The notes below the pieces were generated by a model that was not told the DNA's origin, did not search any database, and saw nothing but the letters and a program-made list of their open reading frames with translations. The position numbers and the translations under genes are program-made. From Mesodorylaimus sp. YZB2_4 (taxonomy: Eukaryota > Nematoda > Enoplea > Dorylaimida > Dorylaimidae), in the NCBI GenBank assembly GCA_030248295.1, contig JASANH010000033.1:1-64000 (forward strand): a stretch of DNA of 64,000 nucleotides, given 5' to 3'. Shown piece by piece: positions 11,874 to 22,349 of the stretch. Positions within the stretch are counted from its first letter, which is position 1; each line of letters begins with the position of its first letter.

Positions 11874-12337
11874 GGGTTATGTGAAAACATTATATATTTC
11901 GACAACCAATACATCGATAAAAAGATATTAAAGCGTTTTTGAGATTTGAAAATGGTTGTTTACTGCAAAAAAGAACCTGGTTTTTTGTCGCTTTGGCGCA
12001 ATCCGTGCAGGACTTGATGACCCCTTGTGGTGGGACACGACTGGCTGATTGACTTCCTGATTATCTGCCCAAGCTCCTATCAAAGCAGCGTCAAAAATAT
12101 TATAAAAAATAAGAAGCTGCAACTGCAGTATACATAGAGCATCATCCGTTAGAAAACTTTGAAACAAGGTAGAAGAAAAGATGAACGAGTGTTTCTGAGC
12201 TTCTAAGAGGGCCCGAGGAAAATTAGGGTGTGGCGCAAGGAGTCCATACTTGTATATGTCAGATATACACCAGTGCAGCAACCCTGACCCTTTGCAGGAT
12301 CCTAGTCACTTTGCAGGATCCTAGTCTTAGTTCAGCG

Positions 12338-12437
12338 GTTGTCATGTCATGTCATGTCATATTTTATCCACAGCCAAGCACTATACAGCACACTCGAGGG
12401 CTAAGGAACACAATAACCGACAATCATTTTGTACCGA
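12338..12437 (-). repeat. SINE family 1, tail and body only
   Basis: It has the TGTCA-type tail (GTCATGTCATGTCATGTCAT on the plus strand), then the family body with CCAAGCAC, the CACTCGAGGGCTAAGGAACAC block and GACAATCATTTTGTACC. The tRNA head is missing. Confidence 0.65.
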
Positions 12438-12439
12438 GG

Positions 12440-13773
12440 ATTTTCTATATGAAAAACAAGGATGAGGTCAACATCAGGACTTTTTTGAAGGGGGAAAACT
12501 ATGTACATTGACAGGGATCAGTGAAAGTCAACTCATCCTGAAAATATGAGTCGACTGCAAGCAGTGTTTGTTTCATAAAATGGTCGACGTTGGATCGTGC
12601 GGCGGGGATCGGCACTTTTCTTGTCGACGTCGGACAGCAGTAGCGGATGGAACACAACTTACTGAGAAGCTTTGTCGTCGGGAAGCAGCGGACTGATACA
12701 CTCGATGTGGAATACTAGCTAATAACCCAAAAATGCCTGCTCTTGAATTGTCCATGGGATTAAAATGTGAGCACTGCACGACACGCTTCGCAAAATAAAG
12801 CCGCTGCTTTCTATGACTGAGTTTACTTCTTACGCGTTTTCAAACGAGCTGCAGTAGGACTTCCCTTTTGAAGTACGATGATGATTTGTCTTTAGCTTTT
12901 TGATGTATTATGATAGCGATTTTGCTATTTTATTGGGCATTCGATTTTCTGACTCGCACTACAGTCGCAGGTACCCCATAAATCTGAGGCAAAACAAAAT
13001 CAATACCAAGCGATTCGGCCGACAGATTATCAATGCATGGCGCACCAGCTTCTCTCCGCCAGCACAAAATCCAAGGGTTATTTCATGATATTCGTCAAAA
13101 TGCACGATGCAAATTATTCGACATTCGAGAAGCATTTAATGTTCAAATGCTGCTCCCAAACATAGGCTATACCAACGGCCGTGCTGACAATAGGGCAGGA
13201 CCACCCGGCGGGCATATTTCGAATCTGTACCTTGCTAGGCAGACGCGCGTCAAAGGCGGCGGCAGCGACTGTTAGCTGTTGGTACTTGCACAAACTGGAC
13301 ACAGACAGTAAATAAGTCCAAGTAGGTTAAATGGGTTTATTTTGTGGTGGATATCGCATTATCCAGTTCCCTTGCTTTTTCTCCCATATCTTATCACTTC
13401 CTTTCTCATCCTAGGCTTGGGCTTAGGCTCATGAATCTGGTATTTCCTCGATTGCATAGCTGTCGAACAAAAGTTTTGTGTGCAATACAAAATCAAATAA
13501 AACGAGCTGGCAAATCGACACGATCTTTGTTCAAGGATGGCACTGTGACACGAACAAACTGTGCGGGGATCACTTTGACATTGAGGCACTGTGATGGTTT
13601 TCTGGCTGCAAGCACGGGGTCCGCTCAACTGAGCGGAGTGTAGAAACAAAACATCAACGACCATGTGCGATTTACTATACTCGTACAAGGTGACTGCCTA
13701 GAGCTAAAGCTGATCTACCAGCTATGGCACTGCAATGGCAAACTGAAAGATAAGGAGTTGACAAAGTGAGAGT
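12440..13773. other. no supported gene
   Basis: Mixed sequence 3' of the first dioxygenase gene. Short open stretches on both strands show no recognisable domain or consistent splice pattern. No AATAAA signal was noticed just past the dioxygenase stop. Confidence 0.4.
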
Positions 13774-15864
13774 TCAGGATGGCAGGCCACCATATTTCGA
13801 GGGTCTTTGGGTGCCGTTAATGGCCAGACGATGGAGTACGCGGAGTCCAATCTTCTCTTTGGGCAGCTGGGTCTCCTTGCTGGCCATGTGCGCTATTTGC
13901 CAATTGTCGATGATCAAGAGGTCGCCTTTCATCCACTGCAATAAATTGTGCCATATTTGGAATCAGCTCAAGCTTCCTATGACTTCCAGTGTGCAGTAGG
14001 GATGACAGGATTACTGTATGCTAAAACATCCGAGTTGATAAATTGGACAAAAAAAGAACAGTGACGGGGAGGGATGAGAATTTGTCGCACATGAGGGTCG
14101 GAGGTAGTGAGTCACTGATCAGAGACGCTAAAAGGATTGGGTGTGGCCCACTGATAAGAGACTGGTTATGGGTCACTAGGGTCTTGAGGATAAATCGATA
14201 AATTGGTGATAAGCTTGTCGTAAACGAGATTTTGGAGAAGCTGATAAGAGATTTGTTGATAAAATGTTGCAGAACTGATAAGATGATGCCAGTGATACGC
14301 TTGTCGTACATGAGATTTGCGAGGAGCCGATAAGATGATACAGTTAGAGCTTAGCTGGATGTGTAAGACAAAGCATACAGATTTAGCGATGGATCTACCT
14401 TATGTTTTGTTCCTTATCACATGATTCGTTGCACTGGTCTCAGAACATAGTGATAATCAGAACCTGAGGACAGCTACAGAGCGTCATTGTGTTTTTGCAC
14501 ATTGATCTCATTTACCTTATGCGAGTATATCAGGCGCTCGTTATCCTTCGTGATCTCATTTGTGATCTCTCCTTTTAGAGTCAGCATCTGGCCCAGATTC
14601 AGGTATGTTTGATTGAGGGTCCCGTAGTCACGAACCACTCCACGCATGTATCCCATGTGAAGGCAGAATACCTGAAATAACTCATCGTCATTGATAAGGT
14701 GATAAGGAAATGGTAACGATGGCGGGCGAGGGATAAGGCTAGAAGCTGAAAGACAACAGTGAAAACCGAATCATGATTAGAACGTGGCGCAACTGATAGA
14801 GTGGGTGGTGCATGTGATAAAGTGAAAGCATACACTGCTAACGAACATATGTTACTGATATGATGATAAAATGATAAAGAAATATATCACTGATAAGATG
14901 ATAAGATAGATAAGGCGGCCCACGCTTACAGGTTCATTCGCAATGGGATGCTGATGAATGAGCGGATGGATCTCGTAGACGCGCTCGCCCCAAACAGTCC
15001 TAAACAGTAAGCAGATAGAATGGACTGAGGGAATTAGTACCCAGTGTACCTCGTGATAGCAGTCCATAAACGATCCAATTTTTGAAGCAGACTCAACTTC
15101 ATGGAAGCCATCAGCTCGCGATGACCCACAAACCTAAATTTCCATCACCTGTCGCAGACTGCATGCCATTGCCGCCTGCCTTACTTGGTGTTGCCAACAT
15201 TGGGGGCCTCAATCGCATTGAAGATGAGGAAGGAGAAGGGCATGGGCTTGTAGGCGCCGTCAATGTGCCAGCCACTTGTGCCCAGATTCCTGTACCCTTC
15301 GCTGATATCGTTCGATATGCGCATGATCGACCTAAAATAGAATTTCCCCTACTGATCAGTTATCGAACTTGATCGATAATCCACTCGTAATCAATCTCAC
15401 CATCAGTTTATAATATGGTAAGATACAAAATCGATCTGGCTACTGTCAAGTTTCGATAATCCATCGATCGATTTATTTGATAAATCGATAGATAGAACAG
15501 AGTGGATCGATTATCAGGGTAGTCAGTTATCGATTGATCGATCAACTTACGGAGCTGGGGATTTGGCATGATTGGCCATGCCCAAGCCCTGCGTGGTGAA
15601 CGGTTGTTGAAAGGCATCACCAAACCCATCGAACATGCTCGTCATGACGGGAGCAGGTATCTGACCCTGATTTCTCAGCAACACGAGACGGTGCCGATAC
15701 ACATCCTTCTTAATCTGATCAAATAGGGCTGTCTCGTTGGCTCGATCTTGTAACCTGATGTCCACAATTTCGATGCCCACTTTCATGGGTCTGATTTTGT
15801 ACCAACCATGGCTGCGCACTTGAGGTAGCAAGAGGAGGCATGGGAATAAAATGCGGAAACTCAT
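13774..15864 (-). CDS. secreted TauD/TfdA-type 2-oxoglutarate dioxygenase, paralogue 1
   Basis: Six exons: 15864-15551, 15331-15185, 15133-15050, 14999-14930, 14671-14516 and 13935-13774, giving 310 residues. All junctions are GT-AG and keep phase. Residues 1-18 are a signal peptide. The Fe(II) site is the WHID motif (His127, Asp129) with distal His273 in a DNWQIAH block, and Arg289 in LRVLHR fits the 2-oxoglutarate carboxylate ligand. This is the TauD fold, whose members couple 2-oxoglutarate decarboxylation to substrate hydroxylation. The substrate is not predictable. A signal peptide is unusual for this family. The neighbouring paralogue upstream has the same intron positions and exon lengths (147, 84, 70, 156, 162 for exons 2-6), so the pair arose by tandem duplication. 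The introns are rich in TGATAA and ATCGAT motifs. Confidence 0.88.
14030..14930. promoter_or_regulatory. TGATAA (GATA-type) motif cluster in introns
   Basis: Introns 4 and 5 of dioxygenase 1 hold at least a dozen TGATAA words, mostly on the plus strand, for example near 14036, 14150, 14208, 14240, 14275, 14445, 14695 and 14865-14915. Fewer than one is expected by chance in 900 bases. They may be GATA-factor sites or a decayed microsatellite. Confidence 0.4.
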
Positions 15865-16061
15865 CCCTGCTGATAGTGAGTGAAGGCAGTGGTCGAGGTA
15901 GTGCTATGACCAGTGTCACATAGTCGAGCCTATTTCAGTGACTGTCATTATGTTGACTTTGAGAAACGGCAGATGGCAGGGGCGTCCCCCAAGTAAACAC
16001 TGCATTGTGAAGACGAGCGGAAAGTGATGGCACTGTTTGACCAGTCTGGACGAGATTCCAG

Positions 16062-16853
16062 AAATGCTTATCTTGGCTGACTTCTTCTAGAAAAACAGTA
16101 ACTTCCTGTCCCTGTTTCAGGATGCACTCTGCAGGTACTGCCTGTACTTGCTATTGGTGCATTAGCACTGCGATTGGCACAGACAAATGTCATCTGCATT
16201 ACAAGGTTGCATTGACTTGAGCTTTCTCTGGCCTGTCCTCTCGCCCACGCTATTCCAAAACGCCAAAAGAGTTCATTAGCGCGTTGTGCATGCGTGCAAG
16301 ATTGCTGTCACAGTCCGATAGCACTGTAAATGTAGCGGTGGCTCAAACATCACGTGAACAGGTGGCCATCCCAGCGCTATAAGTGCGTGGGAGCCCATTC
16401 AGAACTCAAATCAGCCACATGAGTAGTGCGCCAAGGAAGCATCTAGCCTTGAAGCAGGTTATCCAGACACTTGCCAGACTTGTTTTGTACTAGAACTTGT
16501 TCAGACGCACAAAGTTTCAGAGCTGCTCACCTTGGCTGACTAGATATCTTCTGGAAAAACAGTAACTTCTTGTCCTGTTGTTCCAGAGTGCCAATTCTTC
16601 AGTGCCTGTCTAAACTTGCTTGGTGCATTAGCACTGTGATAGGCACAACGAGATGTCATCTGCACCTACACAGGGTTTGGGGGCTGCAGTGACGAGCCCC
16701 TCTGCTCTGTCCTGGCGAATAGCTATTCCCCAAGGCAGCCCAAGAGTTCACTGGAGCGCATCAAGATCAGTCACAGTCTGATAGCTCGGTAGAGCCTGGC
16801 CTGGCACTTGAGTCTGTGAATGGAGCAGTGGCTGTAACATCACTTGAACAGCT
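16062..16853 (+). repeat. diverged tandem duplication between the two dioxygenase genes
   Basis: About 16062-16361 and 16529-16852 align in the same direction, sharing CTTGGCTGACT, AAAAACAGTAACTTC, GGTGCATTAGCACTG and AACATCAC(G/T)TGAACAG. The offset is about 467-490 bases. There is no coding signal. Confidence 0.6.
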
Positions 16854-17008
16854 CTGTGCGGGACATGCCCGTCAGTTCTTGTAATCTTCCTTCATCCTCT
16901 AGTGCACGTGCCTGGCCAGGCTAGGTAAAGCATGAACCTGAACAACGTCCTCTCGTCAGGGCTACGCATGCTTTGTATAGGCGTCTGATTTGACTGGGTC
17001 TTGGAACA

Positions 17009-17127
17009 CATGTCATACTCGTACTTTATCCATAAACAAGCCCCATACGATGCACGCGACGGCTAAGGAGCCCAGATTTGACAATCATTTTATACCCAGG
17101 AGGGAGTCGAGCAGTGCGAGGCAGGCT
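17009..17127 (-). repeat. SINE family 1, diverged copy
   Basis: It has a short tail, the body words ACTTTATCCATA, GGCTAAGGA and GACAATCATTTTATACC, and a damaged B box (GGAGTCGAGCAGT). Confidence 0.5.
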
Positions 17128-17298
17128 ATGATCAGGGTTCACACTGGAGACTATGCAATTGAGTTTAGCCAGGGTGCATGTGCATAGAGTATCTTTACTT
17201 GCAGCTTGGTCACATGTTGGACAGTGAATATGGCAGTACTATAAATGCAAATTCTAAAGCTCAGTGAAATGAGTGATCAGCATGCCAGCGCCAATAGT

Positions 17299-19360
17299 TC
17301 AAAAAACCATGTCTTCAGTTTTCGTAGGTCGATGGAAGCCATTTATGGAAATTCTATGCAAAACACGCAGTCCGATTTGTTCTTTGGGCAATTGCGTTTC
17401 TTTGCTGGCCAAATGAGCGATTTGTAGATTGTCGAAGATGACCAAATCACCCTCGCTCCACTGAAATGGGGAAATGAGTGCTGCAGTGGGCACACAAGTC
17501 ACCACTTCGCGCATTTGACAGTCTTTGGATGGCGTGGTTGAAAACAGATCAATGAGCAATTGTGATTCAGGCGGACTATCGATTAGATTTGACAGCAAGG
17601 TATCGATTAGTCAATGACCACATAGGATTTGCCCATTGATCACGATTATCGATTAGGGTCGGAAGCAGTCGCCAAAAAACAGTTCTACTGATCAGTTTGG
17701 TAACAAAAATCGATTACGTTCATGATCATTGGGGCCATGATCACCATGATATCGATCAACATGACCACGATCATAGTGTGATCACTGTGATCATGGTCAT
17801 GCTCACGTGATGTGATCAGGATCACAGTAGTCACTATGATGGTGATTACCATGATCTTGATTGTGATTGCCGTGATCTTATCGATCACTGCTCACCTTAT
17901 GGGCATAGACCAAACGTTCGTTCTCCTTCTCGATCTCGCGTGTCATTTCTCTTCTCAAGTGCAGCATGTCGTCCAGACTCAAAGCCACTTGGTTCTCTGT
18001 TCCATAGTCCCGGATCACACCACGCATGTAACCCAGGTGAAAGCAAAATACCTGAAAATAACTTTCTGTCAGGATGAAAAAATTACTTTGCAGATGGGAT
18101 TCACTCTTATCACTAATCATCACATCAGTTGTCATGTCATGTCATGTCATACTTTATCCATAGCCAAGCACCATAAGGCGCACTCGAGGGCTAAGGAACA
18201 CATAATTGACAATCACTTTGTACCGAGGCGGGAGTCGAACCCTCCCCTGTAAGTGCGCACCCAGCGTGAGAGGCAGACGCCTTAACCCGCTAGGCCACGA
18301 CCCCGGTTGGGAAGCGATTAGAGCTGGACACTTACCGACTCGTTGACGATTGGGTGAGTGTACAAGAATGGATGCACTTCATAAACACGTTCGCCCTTGA
18401 CCATCCTGGAAGGCAGGCAAGCTTATAAGAGTTGTTCTGTTAGCCGTGCGCTTTAGTGGATTTACTAGATGACATGGCTGGGTGATTCGATCCCCCTTCT
18501 CCCCGCTCTTGTAGACTGTGGGGCATAGGTACTAGCAGGAGGAATGCACGGTTAACAGAAGAACAGTCACAGATCACAGATCTTACCTCGTTATAGCTGT
18601 CCATAGACGATCGAGGGCTCTCAGGGTGCTCTGCTTCATCGATGCGATCACTTCCCTGTGTCCCACAAACCTACAAAGACAGGGCGAGGGTTCAGGGTGC
18701 GAGTGAGAATGGGGCCAACTCTTACTTGGTGGCTCCGAGTCGAGGCACCTTCACCGAGTTGAAAATGAGAAACGAAAATGGGACTGGCTTGTAGGCGCCA
18801 TCGATGTGCCATCCAGTCGTGCCCAGTCCTTTGAATCCCTCGCTAGGGTCATTCGATATGCGCATTATGGCCCTGAAAAAGGAGCTGTACGAATTCAATG
18901 CTCGTTGAAGCGGCGGGAGATGGACCCCAGATGCAGGTCTGGTCAGGGCCCGCATTCCACAAGAGGCGCACCGACACAGCACGCTCAAGCCAAGGGTCCA
19001 AGAGGGTCCCTCCACAGCTCTGAAGCCCACTTACGGTGCGGGCGCCTTGTGGTGATTGGCCGCCCCCTGGCCCTGGGTCGTGTAGGGCACTTGGAAGGTG
19101 TCTCCGAACCTGGAGAACATGGCCACGAACTGGTCGGCGGGAATGTGGCCCTGGTCCTCGAACAAGAGCAGTCGATGGCGATACACGTCCTCCTTGATCC
19201 TCTCGAACAAGGCCGTATTATTGATTTGTTCTCGCAGATTAACACCCACCACTCGCGCACCCAACTTCATCGGACATGTCTGGTACGATGGGGGGTCCGT
19301 GGTGGGGCACGAGGAGGCGAAGGAGACCAGGAGACACAGGAAGGCCGGCCTTGGTGTCAT
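17299..19360 (-). CDS. secreted TauD/TfdA-type 2-oxoglutarate dioxygenase, paralogue 2
   Basis: Six exons: 19360-19035, 18872-18726, 18670-18587, 18405-18336, 18051-17896 and 17460-17299, giving 314 residues. All are GT-AG and phase-consistent. The chosen ATG gives a clean signal peptide (MTPRPAFLCLLVSFASS); an in-frame ATG 11 codons upstream is less likely. The metal and cosubstrate residues are kept: His131, Asp133, His277 and Arg293. Exons 2-6 are exactly as long as those of paralogue 1, and the proteins share blocks such as GWHIDGAYKP, GYMRGV and ASKETQLPKE. Intron 4 contains a full SINE (18130-18306) and intron 5 a GATC-rich low-complexity tract. Substrate and secretion destination are inferences; the family assignment is firm. 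Confidence 0.88.
17690..17885. repeat. ATGATC/GATCAT-rich simple sequence in an intron
   Basis: About 190 bases of degenerate GATCATGATCACC-like repeats with roughly a dozen or more GATC words, inside intron 5 of dioxygenase 2. Confidence 0.6.
18130..18306 (-). repeat. SINE family 1, full-length
   Basis: Read on the minus strand it starts with a tRNA-Ser/Leu-like head: A box TGGCCTAGCGG and B box GGTTCGACTCC. The body follows (TGATTGTCAATTATGTGTTCC, then the CTCGAGTGCGCC block) and it ends in an (ATGAC)n tail. It lies in intron 4 of the second dioxygenase gene. An intact tRNA clover leaf is not expected because of the altered anticodon arm. Confidence 0.8.
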
Positions 19361-19820
19361 TTTGAGAGAGGTCGAACAGTCACAAGGCCACACGACAGAC
19401 AGCCAAAGAACTCTCCAAAAACTTTTCCTCTTTTTATGGAGGCAAAAATGAAGTCGTAGCAGAAAACAGTGATGGTCTGGTGCAAACAGTTTTGTAAGCA
19501 GAGATGGGCAAGATATTTGCAGTATCTGCTGCTTGTTTGCAGTGAAAAGAGAACAGCGGTGATGGGCGTCTTAGATGGCTGCTCGTGTCGCCTATCTACA
19601 GTAGAGTCAATAAAAGGGCAGAGGAGATGGCGAGAGAGTGACCAGTTCAATGATAACGATGGCCTCACTGAAAAGGCCACAGACCATTGCACAAGCATCG
19701 TATAACGCAAAATTTGAACTTCCCGCATTAAGCCGCTTATGTCAAATTTCCGCTCGTGAAAACTTCTTCGCTTTGAAGGGCGTGAGTAGGGCAAAGTTTC
19801 GTCTGTTGAAATCGCGGCAA
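19361..19820. other. upstream region of dioxygenase 2
   Basis: No coding signal is supported. It should contain the promoter of the minus-strand dioxygenase; no TATA box or other motif stands out. Confidence 0.35.
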
Positions 19821-19885
19821 CATGTCATGTCATGTCATTTTACTGTCGCCAAGCATCGCTAAAATGCACTCATGGGCGCAGCACA
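19821..19885 (-). repeat. SINE family 1, tail fragment
   Basis: The CATGTCATGTCATGTCAT tail is followed by a diverged body (CGCCAAGCATCG, ATGCACTCATGGGCGCAGCACAC). Confidence 0.5.
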
Positions 19886-19918
19886 CAATGTATATGCACC
19901 TATATGTATATATGTAAC

Positions 19919-19990
19919 CTGTTTTCTTCGAGAATATACACGCCCTCCACGTTACCGCATAGGCCGCGTGTACATTCCCAAAGAAAACAG
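19919..19990. repeat. dispersed hairpin motif, copy 4
   Basis: Almost identical to 11606-11676, including the central CCTCCACGTTACCGCATAGG, although there is no foldback element around it. The arms pair over about 24 bases with a few mismatches. Confidence 0.7.
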
Positions 19991-20044
19991 ATAGTACATA
20001 TGCACATACGAACTTCACAAGAATATAAGAACTTTTGATAATTA

Positions 20045-20528
20045 CTTAGAAAACAGGAGTTCACGCAACGATGCTCCAAAAACAGTTAGCCCTTGAACCA
20101 TGATGTCATTTGGTAAGGAGTTTCATAAAAGAAGGGCACTATCTTCAAAAGACTGAGTAAAGGAAGAAGTCCTATGCTTCGTTACAACCAAATGGTGTGG
20201 CTCGACTGGGGTCCTGGAGCCTCTACGCAGCCCTATATCCATTCGATGCTGAAAATATCGATTCGAATAAGCCATATAGCCGTTGTTAATCTTGTAAAAT
20301 AAAACCGCTTTGAAGTAACTTTGACGAGTCTGTGGCGTGGATAAGCGCAAGCCTGACAAATCATCTTCATATGAAATCGTCCAGTTATTTAAAATAACTC
20401 TTGCAGCGAATTTTTGCGCCCTCTCCAAATCGTGGATTGATATTTGCTACCCAGCATCACGGACATCCCAACCTCGCATGCGTGCGCTCACGAACAAACT
20501 TTTTTTTAGCTCAGTAGACACATAGGGT
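20045..20528 (-). pseudogene. 3' end of a non-LTR retrotransposon (LINE)
   Basis: The minus-strand frame 20428-20123 encodes the stretch that follows the reverse-transcriptase domain in many LINEs: an ERAQKFAARVI motif, a long basic helix region, and an SNRYFQHR..G.R.GSRTPVEP pattern. The frame continues past a TGA (20125-20123), where related LINE proteins have Trp in a W-N-S-L-P motif (NSLPND follows here). Upstream coding is frameshifted near 20450. It is a dead 5'-truncated copy. Confidence 0.65.
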
Positions 20529-20598
20529 ATCAGGTCGACAGTTCTATCTCTAATGATCAGAATGAGAAGGAACAGTAATGGAACTACATAGTTTAATA

Positions 20599-20722
20599 GG
20601 CATGGACTATGCCCTCTGGCCTATGAGTGCACTGGTTGAGGGAACCGGTCCGCCTCTCGTAAGTCAGGGCCAGCACGAGACCGAGAGCGAGGTCGAGGTC
20701 GAGCGACTGGTCTGATCGCAGA
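20599..20722 (+). repeat. LTR fragment related to the element at 3506-3897
   Basis: ATAGGCATGGACTATG...GGTCTGATCGCAG matches the first 125 bases of the minus-strand LTR at about 85 percent by eye. Similarity stops abruptly at both sides, so it is a remnant and not a complete solo LTR. Confidence 0.65.
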
Positions 20723-20854
20723 GTGGCGACAGCAAACAAATATCCAAAGCATAGCAAGAGGAGAGAACTAGATCTTATAGTTGGCGATAAGGTGTTATGT
20801 GTGTGATAAAATTAGCAGAACCACAAAGTTTTTTATCGAAGAATAATGTAACCA

Positions 20855-20965
20855 GCATCCCTGGCGGTTGGGAGTAATCGATACGCTCCCCTGGCTGGGA
20901 CGTCAACCTCTTCGGTTGATGTTTCTGGGGCAGGTATAGTCGCGAGACTTGCCTTCCTCCAGTCG
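20855..20965 (+). repeat. structured dispersed repeat, copy 1
   Basis: It is homologous to the minus strand of 55140-55028. Both fold into three neighbouring hairpins: GGGAG(T/A)...CTCCC with an ATCGAT loop, a GTCAACC/GGTTGA stem, and AGGTATAGTC...GACTTGCCT. Some loop and stem bases differ between copies while pairing is kept. Confidence 0.5.
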
Positions 20966-21059
20966 GAGTTCGTAGCCTGGAGACTATGGTCTCGACCATC
21001 TCCCGCCTCCTGGGCGGAGCAGGCCGACCCGGCGACGCGGAACTGACGACAGCCATGTT

Positions 21060-21140
21060 GGCGATGGCCATGCTGGCGAGTGGCCGACCTGGCGAGTGGC
21101 CGACCTGGCGATGGTCATGATGGCGAGCGGCCGACCTGGT
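21060..21140 (+). repeat. short GGCGAGTGGCCGACCT tandem repeats
   Basis: Four imperfect copies of a unit of roughly 16-24 bases (GGCGAGTGGCCGACCT and variants). Confidence 0.5.
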
Positions 21141-21401
21141 GACGGCTTAGCTGTCGATGGCCGCTGGTCAGGTCAACACTCCACCCACCCACCACACTAA
21201 TGATTCGATTTCCGCAATAAAAATTTTCACTTCACTGGCGCTTTAAGAATTTATTAGTTTCTGGTGGAACATACAGTACATACATAATCACAGTCAGTCG
21301 ATGTGAATGTGAATGTGAGTGTGAGTGCGATGTGCAATCAATGTGAATGATCAACAATTTTTGTCAAGCGATTGAATTAAAAATAAAAAGTTAAGAGTCC
21401 C

Positions 21402-22345
21402 TCATTCCATTCGGTAGTTGTGCGAGATCCCACGTAGAAATTCGATCACATTGTTTCTGTTGTAATTTTGAACTTTGTTCAAAATCCGCGCATCAGCTTC
21501 CTCGTACTTGGCCCGTTTACGTGGCGACTGATAACCAGCGACAAACCTTTCATAATCCGCATCGAAAGCTTTTTGCACCTTTTTGACACCATCAATGTAT
21601 TTCCATATCGTTGCATGCGACACACCAAATGCTAACTGCAGCATGCGATTACATGCTTCAGTGTAGTTGTTGGTACGATCACTGCCATCCAAAGTGCGAT
21701 GGTACACATTCCAAACTGACAACGTTGGAGGCGCACGGGTGCCGTTGTTACGCAGGCGTCCAACATACGTGTTCGTAAACCAGTTCAGGATCGGTTTTAA
21801 GTCGACTGGCAGATGCTCTTCCAACTCAGCCAATCAGTGGATGACGTCTTGCTCTGGAAGAAAGGCAACAGAAGTAACCATTCTCGCTTGCAATGCGAAG
21901 TCCGCATCGTTGCTGTTTCGATGCAACAACTGAGAAGCAGCAAGGTGTTTGCGCAGGTTTTGCACAAGGCGGAAGAAGCATCCACTGATTTCCGTGTCTT
22001 GGAACTCCGCACGAAAAGCATTGTGAATCGCAATTTCGTAATCAACATTGACGGCAACAGGATTAAACAGCGGCCACATCTGTTTGATCATCTGCAACAT
22101 TTCGACGTAGGTTGCTTGAGCTTTATTTGGGAGCAGGCAAAATAGAACGGGAAAGACAAAGCCGGCACGTCGAGCAAGAATTGCGACGATTTTCTCAAAA
22201 AGTGGCGGAGAAAGCAAGAAGGTGCCATCGATAAAAATTTCCTTCCTATCTTGGCTTCATGTAGACGCGTATTGTTGCCCAAAAATGTGAACACGATCAC
22301 GATCTTCGGCTCCTGAATCAGCCAACAAAAAATTTTAAAACACAC
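21402..22345 (-). pseudogene. MULE-type transposase fragment
   Basis: The minus-strand protein has the MULE transposase signatures: a FIDGTF block (first catalytic Asp) near 22235, PVLFCLLPNKAQATYVEML near 22165, and a GCFFRLVQNLRKHL block near 21990. The later part is a SWIM-less C-terminal region with [16 protein letters not shown] at 21836-21834 interrupts the frame and a frameshift near 22245 separates the upstream EPKIVIVFTFL segment. The 5' end stops near 22345. It is an inactive copy. Confidence 0.7.
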
Positions 22346-22349
22346 CTGG

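Larger units (their letters stand above)
10502..12339. mobile_element. foldback element: long inverted repeat
   Basis: The left arm (10502-11254) is the inverted copy of the right arm (11389-12339). Matching blocks in order are the CCGCTGA outer end, the TGCTGCACTGGTG block, a TACAAGTATGGACTCC block, AAACCAGGTTC, a hairpin motif, ATATCGATATC low-complexity repeats, an ACTGTTTCGCTAAAAACAGT block, and CCCGTACCC repeats ending in CATGCAGGAC. The right arm carries about 150 extra bases (roughly 12085-12215). A 134-base spacer lies at 11255-11388. No transposase is encoded. A SINE tail abuts the right end. Confidence 0.7.

Noticed and set aside
18225-18306. Functional tRNA genes at the GGTTCGACTCC sites (also 24220, 43412, 50112, 56200)
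   Set aside because: They share a long non-tRNA body and tail, the anticodon arm does not pair well, and they recur as a family, so they are SINE heads.
20855-20965. Hammerhead ribozyme in the structured repeat
   Set aside because: The CTGATGA and GAAA core segments are absent in both copies.
20123-21836. In-frame TGA codons in transposon frames, one at a Trp position, as a sign of a code where TGA means Trp
   Set aside because: Both dioxygenases, the phosphatase, INTS4, ABHD11 and the MARVEL gene all end at TGA at the expected place, so the code is standard and these are decay mutations.
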